Origin: Pseudomonas sp. MIACH
GTDB lineage: Bacteria; Pseudomonadota; Gammaproteobacteria; Pseudomonadales; Pseudomonadaceae
Length of the DNA: 64,000 bases
Direction of reading: 5' to 3'
Assembly: GCF_001269925.1 (NCBI RefSeq)
Contig: NZ_LHVO01000053.1
Coordinates: forward strand, 248,001-312,000
The notes under the pieces are model-generated. The model did not search any database. It had not been told where the DNA came from and saw only the letters and a program-made list of their open reading frames with translations. The position numbers and the translations under genes are program-made. Within the stretch, counting starts at the first letter, position 1, and every line of letters begins with the position of its first letter. Below, in pieces: positions 27,095-35,003 of the stretch.

Positions 27095-27854
27095 AGAGTC
27101 GCTGAATAGTCACGGTACCCGCAGGCCCAGCTGGCCCCGGCTGCCCTTCCAACCCTGGCCGGCCCTTCTCGCCACCATCGGCGCGGTACACCAGGCAGCC
27201 TTTGGACTCCCCGCCTTTGCCCGGTTTACCGGCCGTACCGGCCAAACCGCCAGCACCGCCATCCACCCAGACCTTGATGTGTTCAGCCGGGAAGTCCTTC
27301 GGCAACTCCACGCGGACCTGCGCGCCCGCCCCACCCGGCAAGCCATCGCCGCCGTTATCGCCATTAAAACCGCGCCCCGCCGAACCCCAGGTGCACCCAG
27401 GATCCACGCCATTGGCACCATCCAGCCCGGCATACCCTTGGGCACCCGCGCCGCCACGGGCATCCACCGACAGTTCTTCAGCCGTCAGCGAGTTGATGCG
27501 CAAGGTCAGGTCACGCCCGGCCTTGGCCGGTTTTTCATGGGTGCCGGGGGCACCGCGCGAGGTGATCTGGCTGCCATGCTCAAGTTGCGCATGCCGCACC
27601 TGCAATTGCAGCGCCGTATTGCCGGGGACCACGGTGATGCGTGCGTCGCGGCCCAGGTGCAGCTCATCGACGGTGACCTGGCTGATGGTGGCCGGAATCA
27701 GCAAGGTGCCGTAGTCCGCCACCTCCAGGCGCTCCAGTTGCAACACACTGGTGCTGGAGGGAAGGCGCATCAATGAGTTGGTTTCAACACTGACGCTCTG
27801 GGCCAGGGCAACGGGGCTGACCAACAGGGCCAACAGAAAAACCTTACGCATCAT
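27093..27854 (-). CDS. Secreted collagen-like Gly-rich protein
   Basis: A 253-residue exported protein with signal peptide (MMRKVFLLALLVSPVALAQ) and a beta-rich N-terminal part (ERLEVADYGTLLIPATI). Its second half contains many Gly-X-Y triplets in several blocks: GGAGAQGYAGLDGANG, GGDGLPGGAGAQ and EKGRPGLEGQPGPAGPAG. Such triplets suggest a short collagen-like triple helix. One Cys pair (GCTWG, GCLVY) lies among them. Two adjacent ATG codons compete; AGGAG suits the second (27851) slightly better. I do not know its function. It could act on the cell surface or as an adhesin. Confidence 0.75.
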   Translation of the reverse strand: MMRKVFLLALLVSPVALAQSVSVETNSLMRLPSSTSVLQLERLEVADYGTLLIPATISQVTVDELHLGRDARITVVPGNTALQLQVRHAQLEHGSQITSRGAPGTHEKPAKAGRDLTLRINSLTAEELSVDARGGAGAQGYAGLDGANGVDPGCTWGSAGRGFNGDNGGDGLPGGAGAQVRVELPKDFPAEHIKVWVDGGAGGLAGTAGKPGKGGESKGCLVYRADGGEKGRPGLEGQPGPAGPAGTVTIQRL

Positions 27855-27975
27855 GGGGCTCCTGAGTGTTTTCAAATTTTTCTTTGGACGCACAGTAACG
27901 ACTTCTACAGGCGATTTGCCAGTGAAGGTTCAAAAAACTTGAGAGGGCTGCGATTTAAGCGAGGATTGCCGGCAA

Positions 27976-28000
27976 TGCCCCTGTGGATCCCACAGGGGCA
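27976..28000. terminator. Hairpin after the OmpA-like gene
   Basis: Perfect 11-bp stem TGCCCCTGTGG / CCACAGGGGCA with an ATC loop, 7 bp beyond the stop of the OmpA-like gene on minus. There is no T tract, so it may stabilise the 3' end rather than terminate by itself. Confidence 0.55.
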
Positions 28001-28007
28001 AGGGCTG

Positions 28008-28706
28008 TCAGCGGTTGATCTGGATTTCCGTACGACGGTTCAAGGCGCGGCCTTCAGCGGTCTTATTGTCGGCGACCGGATGGCTTTCGCCCGCACCGGT
28101 GACAGACACAAAGGCACTGCGAGGCACGCCGGCGCTGATCAGGTAATCGGTGACCGAATGCGCACGTTTTTCCGAGAGTTTCTGGTTGTAGGCGTCTTTA
28201 CCGACGCTGTCGGTGTGGCCGCTGACCCGCAGTTGGGCGCTCGGCGCCTCTCGTTTCAGGCGCGTGGCAATGGTGTCGAGTTTGGTTTTATCCGCCGCCG
28301 TCAACTTGGCTGAGTCGAACTGGAAGTGCACATCGCGAATCACGATGGTTTCTTCCTTGACCACAACCACCTCCTCAACCACCGCCGCGGCTGGCGGCGC
28401 CGGTGGGCAACCGTTGGCGTCGACCTGTACGCCTTTCGGAGTACCCGGGCACTTATCGCGGCTGTCGGGCACGCCATCACCGTCTTCGTCGCCATCGCCA
28501 TGCACCCAGCAATAGGCGCCGGCCATACCGCCGATCAACAGCGCGCCATAGCCCGCATAGGCTGAGCTTTCAGTCGCACCGATCGCCGCACCGGTCACAC
28601 CGCCAACAGCGGCGCAGGTAGGCCAATCGGTTTTTTGCAAGCCTGCGCAACCTGTCAATACTCCGGTTAGCAGAACCAAGGGTAGAGCTGTCCGCATGAT
28701 GCTCAT
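28008..28706 (-). CDS. OmpA family lipoprotein with thrombospondin type 3-like linker
   Basis: A 232-residue outer-membrane lipoprotein. The signal peptide ends LLTGVLTGC (Cys about residue 20). A Gly/Ala segment follows (GGVTGAAIGATESSAYAGYG). A calcium-binding-like repeat comes next: HGDGDEDGDGVPDSRDKCPG, then VDANGCP. The C-terminal 120 residues are an OmpA domain with VSGHTDSVGKDAYNQKLSEK in two parts and NRRTEIQINR at the end. It should anchor the outer membrane to peptidoglycan. The start at 28706 has AGGAG eight bases before. It is divergent from the methyltransferase-like gene. Confidence 0.9.
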   Translation of the reverse strand: MSIMRTALPLVLLTGVLTGCAGLQKTDWPTCAAVGGVTGAAIGATESSAYAGYGALLIGGMAGAYCWVHGDGDEDGDGVPDSRDKCPGTPKGVQVDANGCPPAPPAAAVVEEVVVVKEETIVIRDVHFQFDSAKLTAADKTKLDTIATRLKREAPSAQLRVSGHTDSVGKDAYNQKLSEKRAHSVTDYLISAGVPRSAFVSVTGAGESHPVADNKTAEGRALNRRTEIQINR

Positions 28707-28897
28707 CTGACTTTCTCCTGAGGGGATCGGCGGGGGCCGACGGGTGGAGTAAAGACCGCTCTTTTCAACTGTGCCACTACGCTACGCCCCCGTATTCATT
28801 GAGGATCGCCGCCGACGTCGGACTTTTCGCAGCCGCCCGCTCTAGGCCCGCACGCTCAGCCGCGCTAGTCTCTATGGTCCTGATGTGAGGATCTCTG

Positions 28898-29395
28898 ATG
28901 ACCGCTGGTATTTCTGCCCGTACACCCCAGCAAGCGCTGGCCGCCTTGCTCGATCTGCACCAGCCCAAACGCCTGTTGCTGTTGGGTGCCAGCCAGTTCC
29001 CGGCGCTGGACGCCTTTAAGGACGCACACCCTGACACCCAGGTGTTCTGCGCTGCGCCAGGCCCCTTGCCGCAAGCACTGGCGGCCCAGCGTTTTGACCT
29101 GGCGCTGGTGGTCGATTGCCTGGAGCACCTGCCAAAACCCCAAGGCCTGACCTTGCTCGGCGGCATCCGCAACCTAAACGCCAGCCGCATTGCGGTGCTG
29201 GTGGACCTGGGCGCCTGCGGCTGGAAGGAAACCGACTTCTTCTCCCTGGCCCTGCAGGCCGGTGAGCGTTTCCAGCGCGATGAACAGGTCCTGACGCTGT
29301 TTACCTACGATCTGCTTGACTATAAACAGGTGCCGGACTGGCTCAACGCCCGTTTCTGGGCCAACCCGGAAAACTTTGGAAAGTATTGGTGGTAA
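28898..29395 (+). CDS. Methyltransferase-like protein, possibly DUF6231
   Basis: A 165-residue cytosolic protein that looks like a small SAM-dependent methyltransferase. The first strand LLLLGASQFPALDAF replaces the Gly-rich motif I, and ALVVDCLEHLPKPQGLTLLG matches the motif with D/E-H-L seen in class I enzymes. Its true activity is unknown; I think it is DUF6231, from memory. The last codons TGG TGG TAA are repeated, with the start of the YchJ gene, 1 kb downstream. This gene therefore once lay directly before YchJ, and the mqsRA module came between them. Confidence 0.75.
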   Translation: MTAGISARTPQQALAALLDLHQPKRLLLLGASQFPALDAFKDAHPDTQVFCAAPGPLPQALAAQRFDLALVVDCLEHLPKPQGLTLLGGIRNLNASRIAVLVDLGACGWKETDFFSLALQAGERFQRDEQVLTLFTYDLLDYKQVPDWLNARFWANPENFGKYWW

Positions 29396-29414
29396 GCGGG
29401 TGAGTACATCGATT
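29383..29414. repeat. Left direct repeat flanking the mqsRA insertion
   Basis: GTATTGGTGGTAA, five unlike bases, then TGAGTACATC and ATT. The same 32-bp pattern recurs at 30384-30415 with 26 matching positions. This copy includes the end of the methyltransferase-like gene. Confidence 0.85.
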
Positions 29415-29423
29415 CCAAGCGCC

Positions 29424-29825
29424 CTACGCCGTTCGGACTTCATTAAGTAACTCAGGGTGACGATCGAGCAACTTGAGAAGTTTTATGAGTGCCAGCGGTG
29501 GCTTGGTTTTTCCATTCTCATAGCGAGAAAAGGCGTTGACCCCGCCACCGAATATCTCGGCGGCTTCCCGTTGGTCCAACGAAAGCTTCTTACGTACCGT
29601 AGCGATAAAGCCGGGGTCTACGAAATCCGCATTGACCCGTTTTGAGAAGGCGCGCATCGCCTTCATGACACGATCCGATTCAACCAAATCCAGGATCGAT
29701 TCGGAGCAGGACGGGCAGAACTCACCCGTCACATTCGCAACCACAGTGGTTTCACCTTTGTAGGAATAGGGTATGTCGCGGGTGTCATGGACCAAGTCCG
29801 CAGCGCCGCAAACAGGGCATTTCAT
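29424..29825 (-). CDS. mqsA: MqsA antitoxin of the MqsRA toxin-antitoxin system
   Basis: A 133-residue antitoxin that should bind and inhibit MqsR and repress the operon. The N-terminal zinc domain has MKCPVCGAADLVHDT and FCPSCSE, two CxxC pairs that hold one zinc. The C-terminal part is an XRE-type helix-turn-helix: KKLSLDQREAAEIFGGGVNAF then SRYENGKTKPP. Length matches E. coli MqsA (131). I chose the ATG at 29825, eight bases after AAGGAG; the ATG overlapping the mqsR stop is too close to that site. It follows mqsR by two bases, the standard toxin-first order. Confidence 0.93.
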   Translation of the reverse strand: MKCPVCGAADLVHDTRDIPYSYKGETTVVANVTGEFCPSCSESILDLVESDRVMKAMRAFSKRVNADFVDPGFIATVRKKLSLDQREAAEIFGGGVNAFSRYENGKTKPPLALIKLLKLLDRHPELLNEVRTA

Positions 29826-29827
29826 GT

Positions 29828-30124
29828 TCATAGCTCCTTGAAGGACACGATCAGTACGTCTTCGATAACCGTGAGTTTCAGATAGACCTTCCCCGCCTTC
29901 GTGTGTGGCCGGTACACGTCTTGCCATAGCGTGTGGTCGGCGTAGGTGGTCATGCTTTTGTAAAAGTCCGTTGGTTTAAGAGCCAGTATCACGGCCAGCA
30001 TCTCGGAGAGGTTGAGGTTAAGAGCATCGGCGCCGATTCGTGCAGCATTCGTGGTGCGTACCTTCCCAGATTCGACTAGGGCCTTGACGTTGGTCAGCTT
30101 GCAGTGAGGCGCGTTTTTCTCCAT
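29828..30124 (-). CDS. mqsR: MqsR toxin, ribosome-independent mRNA interferase
   Basis: A 98-residue RelE-fold toxin that cleaves mRNA at GCU sites in the E. coli case. It matches E. coli MqsR closely along its length: MEKNAPHCKL at the start, KVRTTNAARIGADAL, then TDFYKSMTTYADHTLWQDVY and VYLKLTVIEDVLIVSFKEL near the end, each read as segments. The catalytic Lys, Gln and Tyr of the family lie in the FYKSMTTY and LWQDVY segments. It is first in the operon, two bases before mqsA. Base composition is less GC-rich than around it, which fits recent gain. Confidence 0.95.
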   Translation of the reverse strand: MEKNAPHCKLTNVKALVESGKVRTTNAARIGADALNLNLSEMLAVILALKPTDFYKSMTTYADHTLWQDVYRPHTKAGKVYLKLTVIEDVLIVSFKEL

Positions 30125-30130
30125 GCAGAA

Positions 30131-30168
30131 ATTAACCTAATGGGTTTTTATTTGGCAAGTAGGTTAAT
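30131..30168. promoter_or_regulatory. MqsA operator-like dyad upstream of mqsR
   Basis: ATTAACCTA (30131-30139) and TAGGTTAAT (30160-30168) are exact inverted arms 20 bp apart, just upstream of mqsR. E. coli MqsA binds AACCT / AGGTT palindromes at the same place. An AGGT-ACCT pair follows at 30161-30174. Confidence 0.6.
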
Positions 30169-30174
30169 TCACCT

Positions 30175-30383
30175 ATTCTTGCGGTAGACCCAATGGAACC
30201 TCAAGCGGCTCTGCGCGAGCCAGCCAGGAAGTGCCTCAACGAATGAATGCTCGCTCGGCTGTCCCTCGCACCCGCTGGCCGTCGAGTTCCGCTGCGATCC
30301 TCTGTAGTATCAGGTCATAAGCTGTCAACGGCTGCGTCTGTGGTAATACCAAGGCTTAGCTATTGTTACGTCTAACAGAACGT
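30175..30383. other. Noncoding remainder of the mqsRA insertion
   Basis: About 210 bp between the mqsR promoter region and the right direct repeat. I see no gene, RNA or repeat in it. It belongs to the inserted segment because it lies inside the flanking duplication. Confidence 0.5.
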
Positions 30384-30415
30384 GTATTGGTGGTAACCCA
30401 ATGAGTACATCCATT
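30384..30415. repeat. Right direct repeat flanking the mqsRA insertion
   Basis: GTATTGGTGGTAA, CCCAA, TGAGTACATC and CATT. It spans the start codon of the YchJ gene (ATG at 30401). It pairs with 29383-29414; the shift between the copies is 1,001 bp. Confidence 0.85.
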
Positions 30416-30871
30416 TGCCCCTGCGGCAGTGGCAACCTGCTGGATGCCTGCTGCGGCCATTATCACGCCGGGCACCCGGCCCCCTGCGCCAGCGCCCTGA
30501 TGCGCTCACGCTACAGCGCTTATGTGCTGGGCCTGGTGGACTATCTGGTCGCCACTACGTTGCCCGCGCAACAGGCCGGCCTGGACCGTGAGGCCATCGG
30601 CGCCTGGAGCGCACAAAGCACCTGGCTGGGCCTGGAGGTTGAAAGTTCCGAGGTGTTCGGCGGCCAGCCGGAACATGCCTTCGTGACCTTCACCGCACGC
30701 TGGCATGACAGTACCGGCGAACATAGCCACCGCGAGCAGTCTTCTTTCGTACAGAATGAAGGGCGCTGGTACTTCATCGACCCCACCGTGGAAGTAAAAG
30801 CCGGACGCAACGATGCGTGCCTGTGCGGCAGTGGGCAGAAATTCAAGAAGTGTTGTTCCAGCTACCTCTAA
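30401..30871 (+). CDS. YchJ family protein with two SEC-C motifs
   Basis: A 156-residue cytosolic protein of the YchJ (UPF0225) family. It has a SEC-C zinc motif at each end: CPCGSGNLLDACCGHYH at the N-terminus and CLCGSGQKFKKCC at the C-terminus. Between them is an NTF2-like domain (MRSRYSAYVLGLVDYLVAT, FVTFTARWHD). The function is unknown; zinc binding is expected. It is followed 19 bp later by a lipoprotein gene and then a short SEC-C gene, so the three may form one transcript. Its start codon is part of the duplicated junction described for mqsRA. Confidence 0.92.
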   Translation: MSTSICPCGSGNLLDACCGHYHAGHPAPCASALMRSRYSAYVLGLVDYLVATTLPAQQAGLDREAIGAWSAQSTWLGLEVESSEVFGGQPEHAFVTFTARWHDSTGEHSHREQSSFVQNEGRWYFIDPTVEVKAGRNDACLCGSGQKFKKCCSSYL

Positions 30872-30890
30872 CCACCACAGGACTCACGCC

Positions 30891-31373
30891 ATGCTTCGGA
30901 TCTACAGCTTGATGCTGGCGTTAATCTTTGGCCTGACCGGATGCGCCTCCTGGTTCGAAGACGATTCGCCCCCGCCCCACGTCTCCCTGGTGAAAGTCGA
31001 AGTGGTGCGGGCCAAGCTGCTGGAGCAGAAATTCAAGCTGTACTTTCGCGTGGATAACCGCGACGACTCCGACCTGACCGTGCGCGGCCTGATCTACAAG
31101 GTCACCCTGGATGATTTTGTGCTGACCGAGGGCGAGTCGGATGAATGGCTCACCGTCCCGCCACGCGGCCATGCATTTTTCAAGGTGTCGGTGCGCACCA
31201 ATCTCTGGCCGCAGATCCGCGATGTGGTGCAACTGCTGAAAAAACCCGACCAGCCCGTGCCGTATCGCCTGGAAGGTGAGCTGAAAACCGGATTATTCAT
31301 CGGTTATGACGTGCAGGTGAACCACAATGGCGAGATAATCCCCGGCGATTTTATTCCGGAGCGACATCGATGA
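30891..31373 (+). CDS. LEA type 2-like lipoprotein
   Basis: A 160-residue lipoprotein, signal peptide MLRIYSLMLALIFGLTGC with lipobox LTGC. The mature part reads as one immunoglobulin-like beta domain of the LEA type 2 family (WHy-like): EQKFKLYFRVDNRDDSDLTV in two pieces, GLIYKVTLDDFVLTEGES and GHAFFKVSVRTNL. The start at 30891 gives the signal peptide; the earlier frame start overlaps YchJ and lacks it. Role in the envelope is inferred from the family. It overlaps the next gene by ATGA, so the pair is coupled. Confidence 0.82.
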   Translation: MLRIYSLMLALIFGLTGCASWFEDDSPPPHVSLVKVEVVRAKLLEQKFKLYFRVDNRDDSDLTVRGLIYKVTLDDFVLTEGESDEWLTVPPRGHAFFKVSVRTNLWPQIRDVVQLLKKPDQPVPYRLEGELKTGLFIGYDVQVNHNGEIIPGDFIPERHR

Positions 31374-31570
31374 CTCAGCAACCCCATGTCCATGGTCCTG
31401 ACTGCAACCACGATCACGATCACCATGATCACGACCACGGCCATGTCCACGGCCCGAACTGCGGCCACGCTCACCAGGAGCCCGTGCGCAATGCGTTGAA
31501 GGACGTCGGCCGCAATGATCCTTGCCCATGCGGCAGCGAGAAGAAATTCAAGAAGTGCCACGGGGCGTAA
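31370..31570 (+). CDS. Short His-rich SEC-C protein
   Basis: A 66-residue protein with two parts. The N-terminal half is extremely His/Asp-rich (HGPDCNHDHDHHDHDHGH), likely to bind zinc, nickel or another metal. The C-terminal half is a SEC-C zinc motif, DPCPCGSEKKFKKCHGA. It overlaps the lipoprotein gene by 4 bp. A role as a metal store or chaperone is inference from composition. The SEC-C motif shared with YchJ two genes upstream suggests a common job. Confidence 0.85.
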   Translation: MTQQPHVHGPDCNHDHDHHDHDHGHVHGPNCGHAHQEPVRNALKDVGRNDPCPCGSEKKFKKCHGA

Positions 31571-31595
31571 ATCGCGCTGAAGGCCCACGTGTGTG

Positions 31596-31611
31596 AGGGA
31601 GTTCGCTCCCT
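31596..31611. terminator. UUCG hairpin after the SEC-C gene
   Basis: AGGGAG-TTCG-CTCCCT, a stem closed by the stable UUCG tetraloop, 26 bp past the stop codon. The flanks (GTGTG, CCACA) suggest decay from a REP unit. No T tract is present. Confidence 0.5.
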
Positions 31612-31745
31612 TCCACAGCTGCATCGCATTCCAAACCGAAAGCGTCTAAGGGTAGACGTAAATGTTTGATTGAATTTCCACCCTCCCACCTTTACCTATA
31701 CCTACAGGCATTCGCTCAAGCATCACCACTTTTTTGGAGAGCTTC

Positions 31746-32390
31746 ATGATCGACCTGTATTACTGGACCACTCCCAACGGTCACAAAGTATCGCTGTTCC
31801 TGGAAGAAGCCGGTCTGCCCTACAACGTGCACCCGATCAACATCGGCCAGGGCGACCAGTTCAAGCCGGACTTCCTGAAGATTGCTCCCAACAACCGCAT
31901 CCCGGCCATCGTCGATCAGAACCCGAGCGACGGCGGCGCGCCGATCTCGCTGTTTGAATCCGGCGCGATCCTGCTGTACCTCGCGGAAAAAACCGGCCAG
32001 TTCATTCCAAAAGACCTGCGCGGTCGCCAGGAAGCGCTGCAATGGTTGTTCTGGCAAATGGGTGGGCTGGGGCCGATGGCGGGTCAGAACCATCATTTCA
32101 GCCAGTTTGCACCGGAGAAAATCCCCTACGCGATCAAGCGCTACGTAGATGAAACCGCCCGTCTATACGGAGTGCTGGATCGACGTTTGGCGGACCGTGC
32201 GTTCGTCGCGGGTGAGGACTACAGCATTGCCGATATGGCGATCTATCCGTGGATCGTTTCCCACAAGTGGCAGAGCCAGCGCCTGGAAGATTTCCCACAC
32301 GTTCAGCGCTGGTTCAATAGCATCAAGGAACGGCCAGCGACGGTTCGGGCGTATGAATTAGTCCAAAAGGTCAATCCGCCTAAATCCTGA
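31746..32390 (+). CDS. Glutathione S-transferase, YfcG/YghU type
   Basis: A 214-residue GST-fold protein. The N-terminal thioredoxin-like domain begins MIDLYYWTTPNGHKVSLFLEE in pieces, with the TPNGHK motif of the Nu-class disulfide-bond oxidoreductases YfcG and YghU. NNRIPAIVD holds the cis-Pro, and FESGAILLYLAEKTG is the glutathione Glu-Ser pair. The C-terminal helical part contains YSIADMAIYPWI. These enzymes reduce disulfides with glutathione rather than conjugate drugs. I chose the ATG at 31746, four codons inside the open frame. It is monocistronic. Confidence 0.92.
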   Translation: MIDLYYWTTPNGHKVSLFLEEAGLPYNVHPINIGQGDQFKPDFLKIAPNNRIPAIVDQNPSDGGAPISLFESGAILLYLAEKTGQFIPKDLRGRQEALQWLFWQMGGLGPMAGQNHHFSQFAPEKIPYAIKRYVDETARLYGVLDRRLADRAFVAGEDYSIADMAIYPWIVSHKWQSQRLEDFPHVQRWFNSIKERPATVRAYELVQKVNPPKS

Positions 32391-32533
32391 CCTGAAGTCG
32401 CACCGCCTCTCCCACATTTGATCTGCATAAGACTCAAGATCCAATGTTTTGCCAAAACTCCTGCTTGCGTCGTTTCACCGCGCTCACTAACGTAGCGCCT
32501 TTACTGACGCTACCCCCCCGCAGGAGCTTTGCC

Positions 32534-34975
32534 ATGGCCTCGCCAGCCCTCTCACATTTTCTTCCCCGGTTCGGCGTTGCCGCGGCAGTGGCCAGTGCGT
32601 TAAGCCTGGCCGGTTGCCAGCTCCAGAGCACCCAGGACACCCTGCCCCCCGTTGCCGGCGTACAGCCGATCAAGGGCCTCGCACAGAATGTTTCGATACG
32701 CCGCAACGCCCAAGGCATGCCGCTGATCGAAAGCAACACCTTCCATGACGCGCTGTTCAGCCTCGGTTATGTACACGCCAGTGACCGCATCACCCAGATG
32801 GTCACCCTGCGCCTGCTGGCTCAGGGCCGCCTGGCGGAAATGTCCGGGCCTGAGGTGCTGGATGTGGACCGCTTCATGCGCGCGGTCAATCTGAAAAAAA
32901 GCGCCGGCGAGCTGTATAACGCCTCGTCGCCGCGCCTCAAGCGCTTCTTTGAAGTGTATGCCCGTGGCGTCAACGCCTACCTGTTCCGCTACCGTGACAA
33001 ACTGCCACCGGACCTGGCCCAGACCGGCTACAAGCCGGAATACTGGAAGCCGGAAGATTCGGCGCTGCTGTTCTGCCTACTGAACTTCAGCGAGTCGGCC
33101 AACCTGCAGGAAGAACTGGCGTCGCTGCTGCTGGCGCAAAAGGTCGGGGTGGACAAACTCGCCTGGCTGACGCCGAGCGCGCCGGATGAGCCGATCCCCC
33201 TGGCCGAAGCCGAGAAACTCAAAGGCGTGAACCTGGGCCAGATCACCGGCCTCGCCGGGCTTGACGCGGTCAGCCAGCAATTGAGCAGCCTCAACTCATT
33301 GGCCGTGACCACGTCGAGCAACTGGGCCATCGGCCCGCAACGCAGCCGCAGCGGCAAAAGCCTGCTGGCCGGCGACCTCGCCGCCCAGCCACAAGCGCCG
33401 TCGCCGTGGAGCTACGTGCAGATCCGTGCACCGAAATACCAGGCCGTTGGCGCTTCGATTGCCGGCCTGCCGACCCTGTTGTCCGGTTTCAACGGTAACG
33501 TGGCCTGGAGCATGAGCACGGTCAAAGGCGATACCCAGGACCTGTTCCTGGAAAAGGTCAAACGCCAAGGCAGCGCGTTGTACTACGAAAACAACGGAAA
33601 ATGGCTACCCGCAGCGGTGCGTAACGAAACCTTCTTCGTCAAAGGCCAACGCTCGATTCGCGAAGTGGTGTACGAAACCCGCCACGGCGCCCTGCTCAAC
33701 AGCAGCCAGGCGCTGACCACCGGCTTGGGCCTGGCCCTGCAAACCGCCGACTTCAAGGATGACAAGAGCCTCGACGCGTTCTTCGACCTCTCCCGCGCGC
33801 AAAACGCCGGCAAGGCCTCGGACGCGACCCGCAACATCCGCGCCATTGCCTTGAACATGGTCTTCGCCGACGCCAGCAGCATTGGCTGGCAGGTTACCGG
33901 CCGCTTCCCTAACCGCCGCGAAGGCGAAGGCCTGTTGCCGTCGCCGGGCTGGGATACGCGTTTTGACTGGGACGGTTACGCCGACGCGATGCTGCACCCC
34001 TATGACCAGGACCCGGCACAAGGCTGGATCGGCACCGCCAACCAACGCACCGCACCGCGTGGCTACGGTATGCAGCTGTCCAACTCCTGGGATGCACCGG
34101 AGCGCAGCGAGCGCCTGGCGCAACTGGCCAATGCGGGCAAGCACGACAGCCGCAGCATGATCGCCATGCAGTACGACCAGACCACCACCTTCGCCGCCAA
34201 GCTCAAGACCATGTTCCAGGCGCCGGGCATGGCCCAGCCATTGAGGCAGGCGATTGATGCGTTGCCGGCGCCCGAGCAGGCCAAGGCACGGGAAGCACTG
34301 AAGCGCCTGATGGCGTTCGATGGGCGCCTGGTGTCGACCTCCGCCGACGCGGCGCTCTACGAGCTGTTCCTGCAGGAAAGCACCCGGCAGATCTTCCTCG
34401 ACGAGCTGGGCCCGGACAACAGCGCCAGCTGGAAAGCCTTTGTCAGCAACGCCAACCTGTCCTATGCCGCCCAGGCCGATCACCTGCTGGGCCGCGAAGA
34501 CAGCCCATTCTGGGACGACGTGCGCACCGCGCAAAAAGAAGACAAACCCGCCATCCTCGCCCGCAGCCTCGCCGCCGCGATCACCGCCGGCGACAACCAA
34601 CTGGGCGCCGACCACAAAGCCTGGCAGTGGGGCAAGTTGCACAACACCACTTGGAAAAACACCAGCGGCCAAGTGATTCGCGGCCCACTGGCGTCCGGTG
34701 GCGACCACAACACCTTGAACCCGGCACCGTACAGCTGGGGCCAGGATTTCAACACCACCCAGGTGCCGGCACTGCGCATGATCGTCGACTTCGGCCAGGT
34801 CGAACCGATGATGGGCCAGGGCGGCATAGGCCAATCCGGCAACCCGGCCAGCCCGAACTACGCCAATGGCATCGACCCGTCGCTCAAGGCGCAATACCTG
34901 AGCTTCCCGATGCAGCCGCAGAACTTCGAGAAGGTGTATGGCAAGGCCAGGTTGACCCTGACCCCAGGCAAGTGA
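32534..34975 (+). CDS. quiP: Acyl-homoserine lactone acylase-like Ntn hydrolase, QuiP type
   Basis: An 813-residue penicillin acylase family protein, close to QuiP of P. aeruginosa, which degrades long-chain acyl-homoserine lactones. The signal peptide ends LSLAGC, so the protein may be lipidated. The alpha subunit comes first, with GYVHASDRITQM. The chain should self-cleave before the Ser at about residue 262 (VTTSSNWAIGP), which becomes the N-terminal nucleophile. GFNGNVAWSMS and PYSWGQDFNTT are further family segments. I chose the ATG at 32534 (AGGAG seven bases upstream). It stands alone before the nested REPIN. Confidence 0.88.
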   Translation: MASPALSHFLPRFGVAAAVASALSLAGCQLQSTQDTLPPVAGVQPIKGLAQNVSIRRNAQGMPLIESNTFHDALFSLGYVHASDRITQMVTLRLLAQGRLAEMSGPEVLDVDRFMRAVNLKKSAGELYNASSPRLKRFFEVYARGVNAYLFRYRDKLPPDLAQTGYKPEYWKPEDSALLFCLLNFSESANLQEELASLLLAQKVGVDKLAWLTPSAPDEPIPLAEAEKLKGVNLGQITGLAGLDAVSQQLSSLNSLAVTTSSNWAIGPQRSRSGKSLLAGDLAAQPQAPSPWSYVQIRAPKYQAVGASIAGLPTLLSGFNGNVAWSMSTVKGDTQDLFLEKVKRQGSALYYENNGKWLPAAVRNETFFVKGQRSIREVVYETRHGALLNSSQALTTGLGLALQTADFKDDKSLDAFFDLSRAQNAGKASDATRNIRAIALNMVFADASSIGWQVTGRFPNRREGEGLLPSPGWDTRFDWDGYADAMLHPYDQDPAQGWIGTANQRTAPRGYGMQLSNSWDAPERSERLAQLANAGKHDSRSMIAMQYDQTTTFAAKLKTMFQAPGMAQPLRQAIDALPAPEQAKAREALKRLMAFDGRLVSTSADAALYELFLQESTRQIFLDELGPDNSASWKAFVSNANLSYAAQADHLLGREDSPFWDDVRTAQKEDKPAILARSLAAAITAGDNQLGADHKAWQWGKLHNTTWKNTSGQVIRGPLASGGDHNTLNPAPYSWGQDFNTTQVPALRMIVDFGQVEPMMGQGGIGQSGNPASPNYANGIDPSLKAQYLSFPMQPQNFEKVYGKARLTLTPGK

Positions 34976-35003
34976 CCTGACTTCCACCTGACGAAACCGG
35001 ATT

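Noticed and set aside
29825..29927. N-terminal extension of MqsA
   Set aside because: The in-frame upstream codons overlap mqsR in another frame, and the zinc domain begins at MKCPVCG. The ribosome binding site fits the shorter form.
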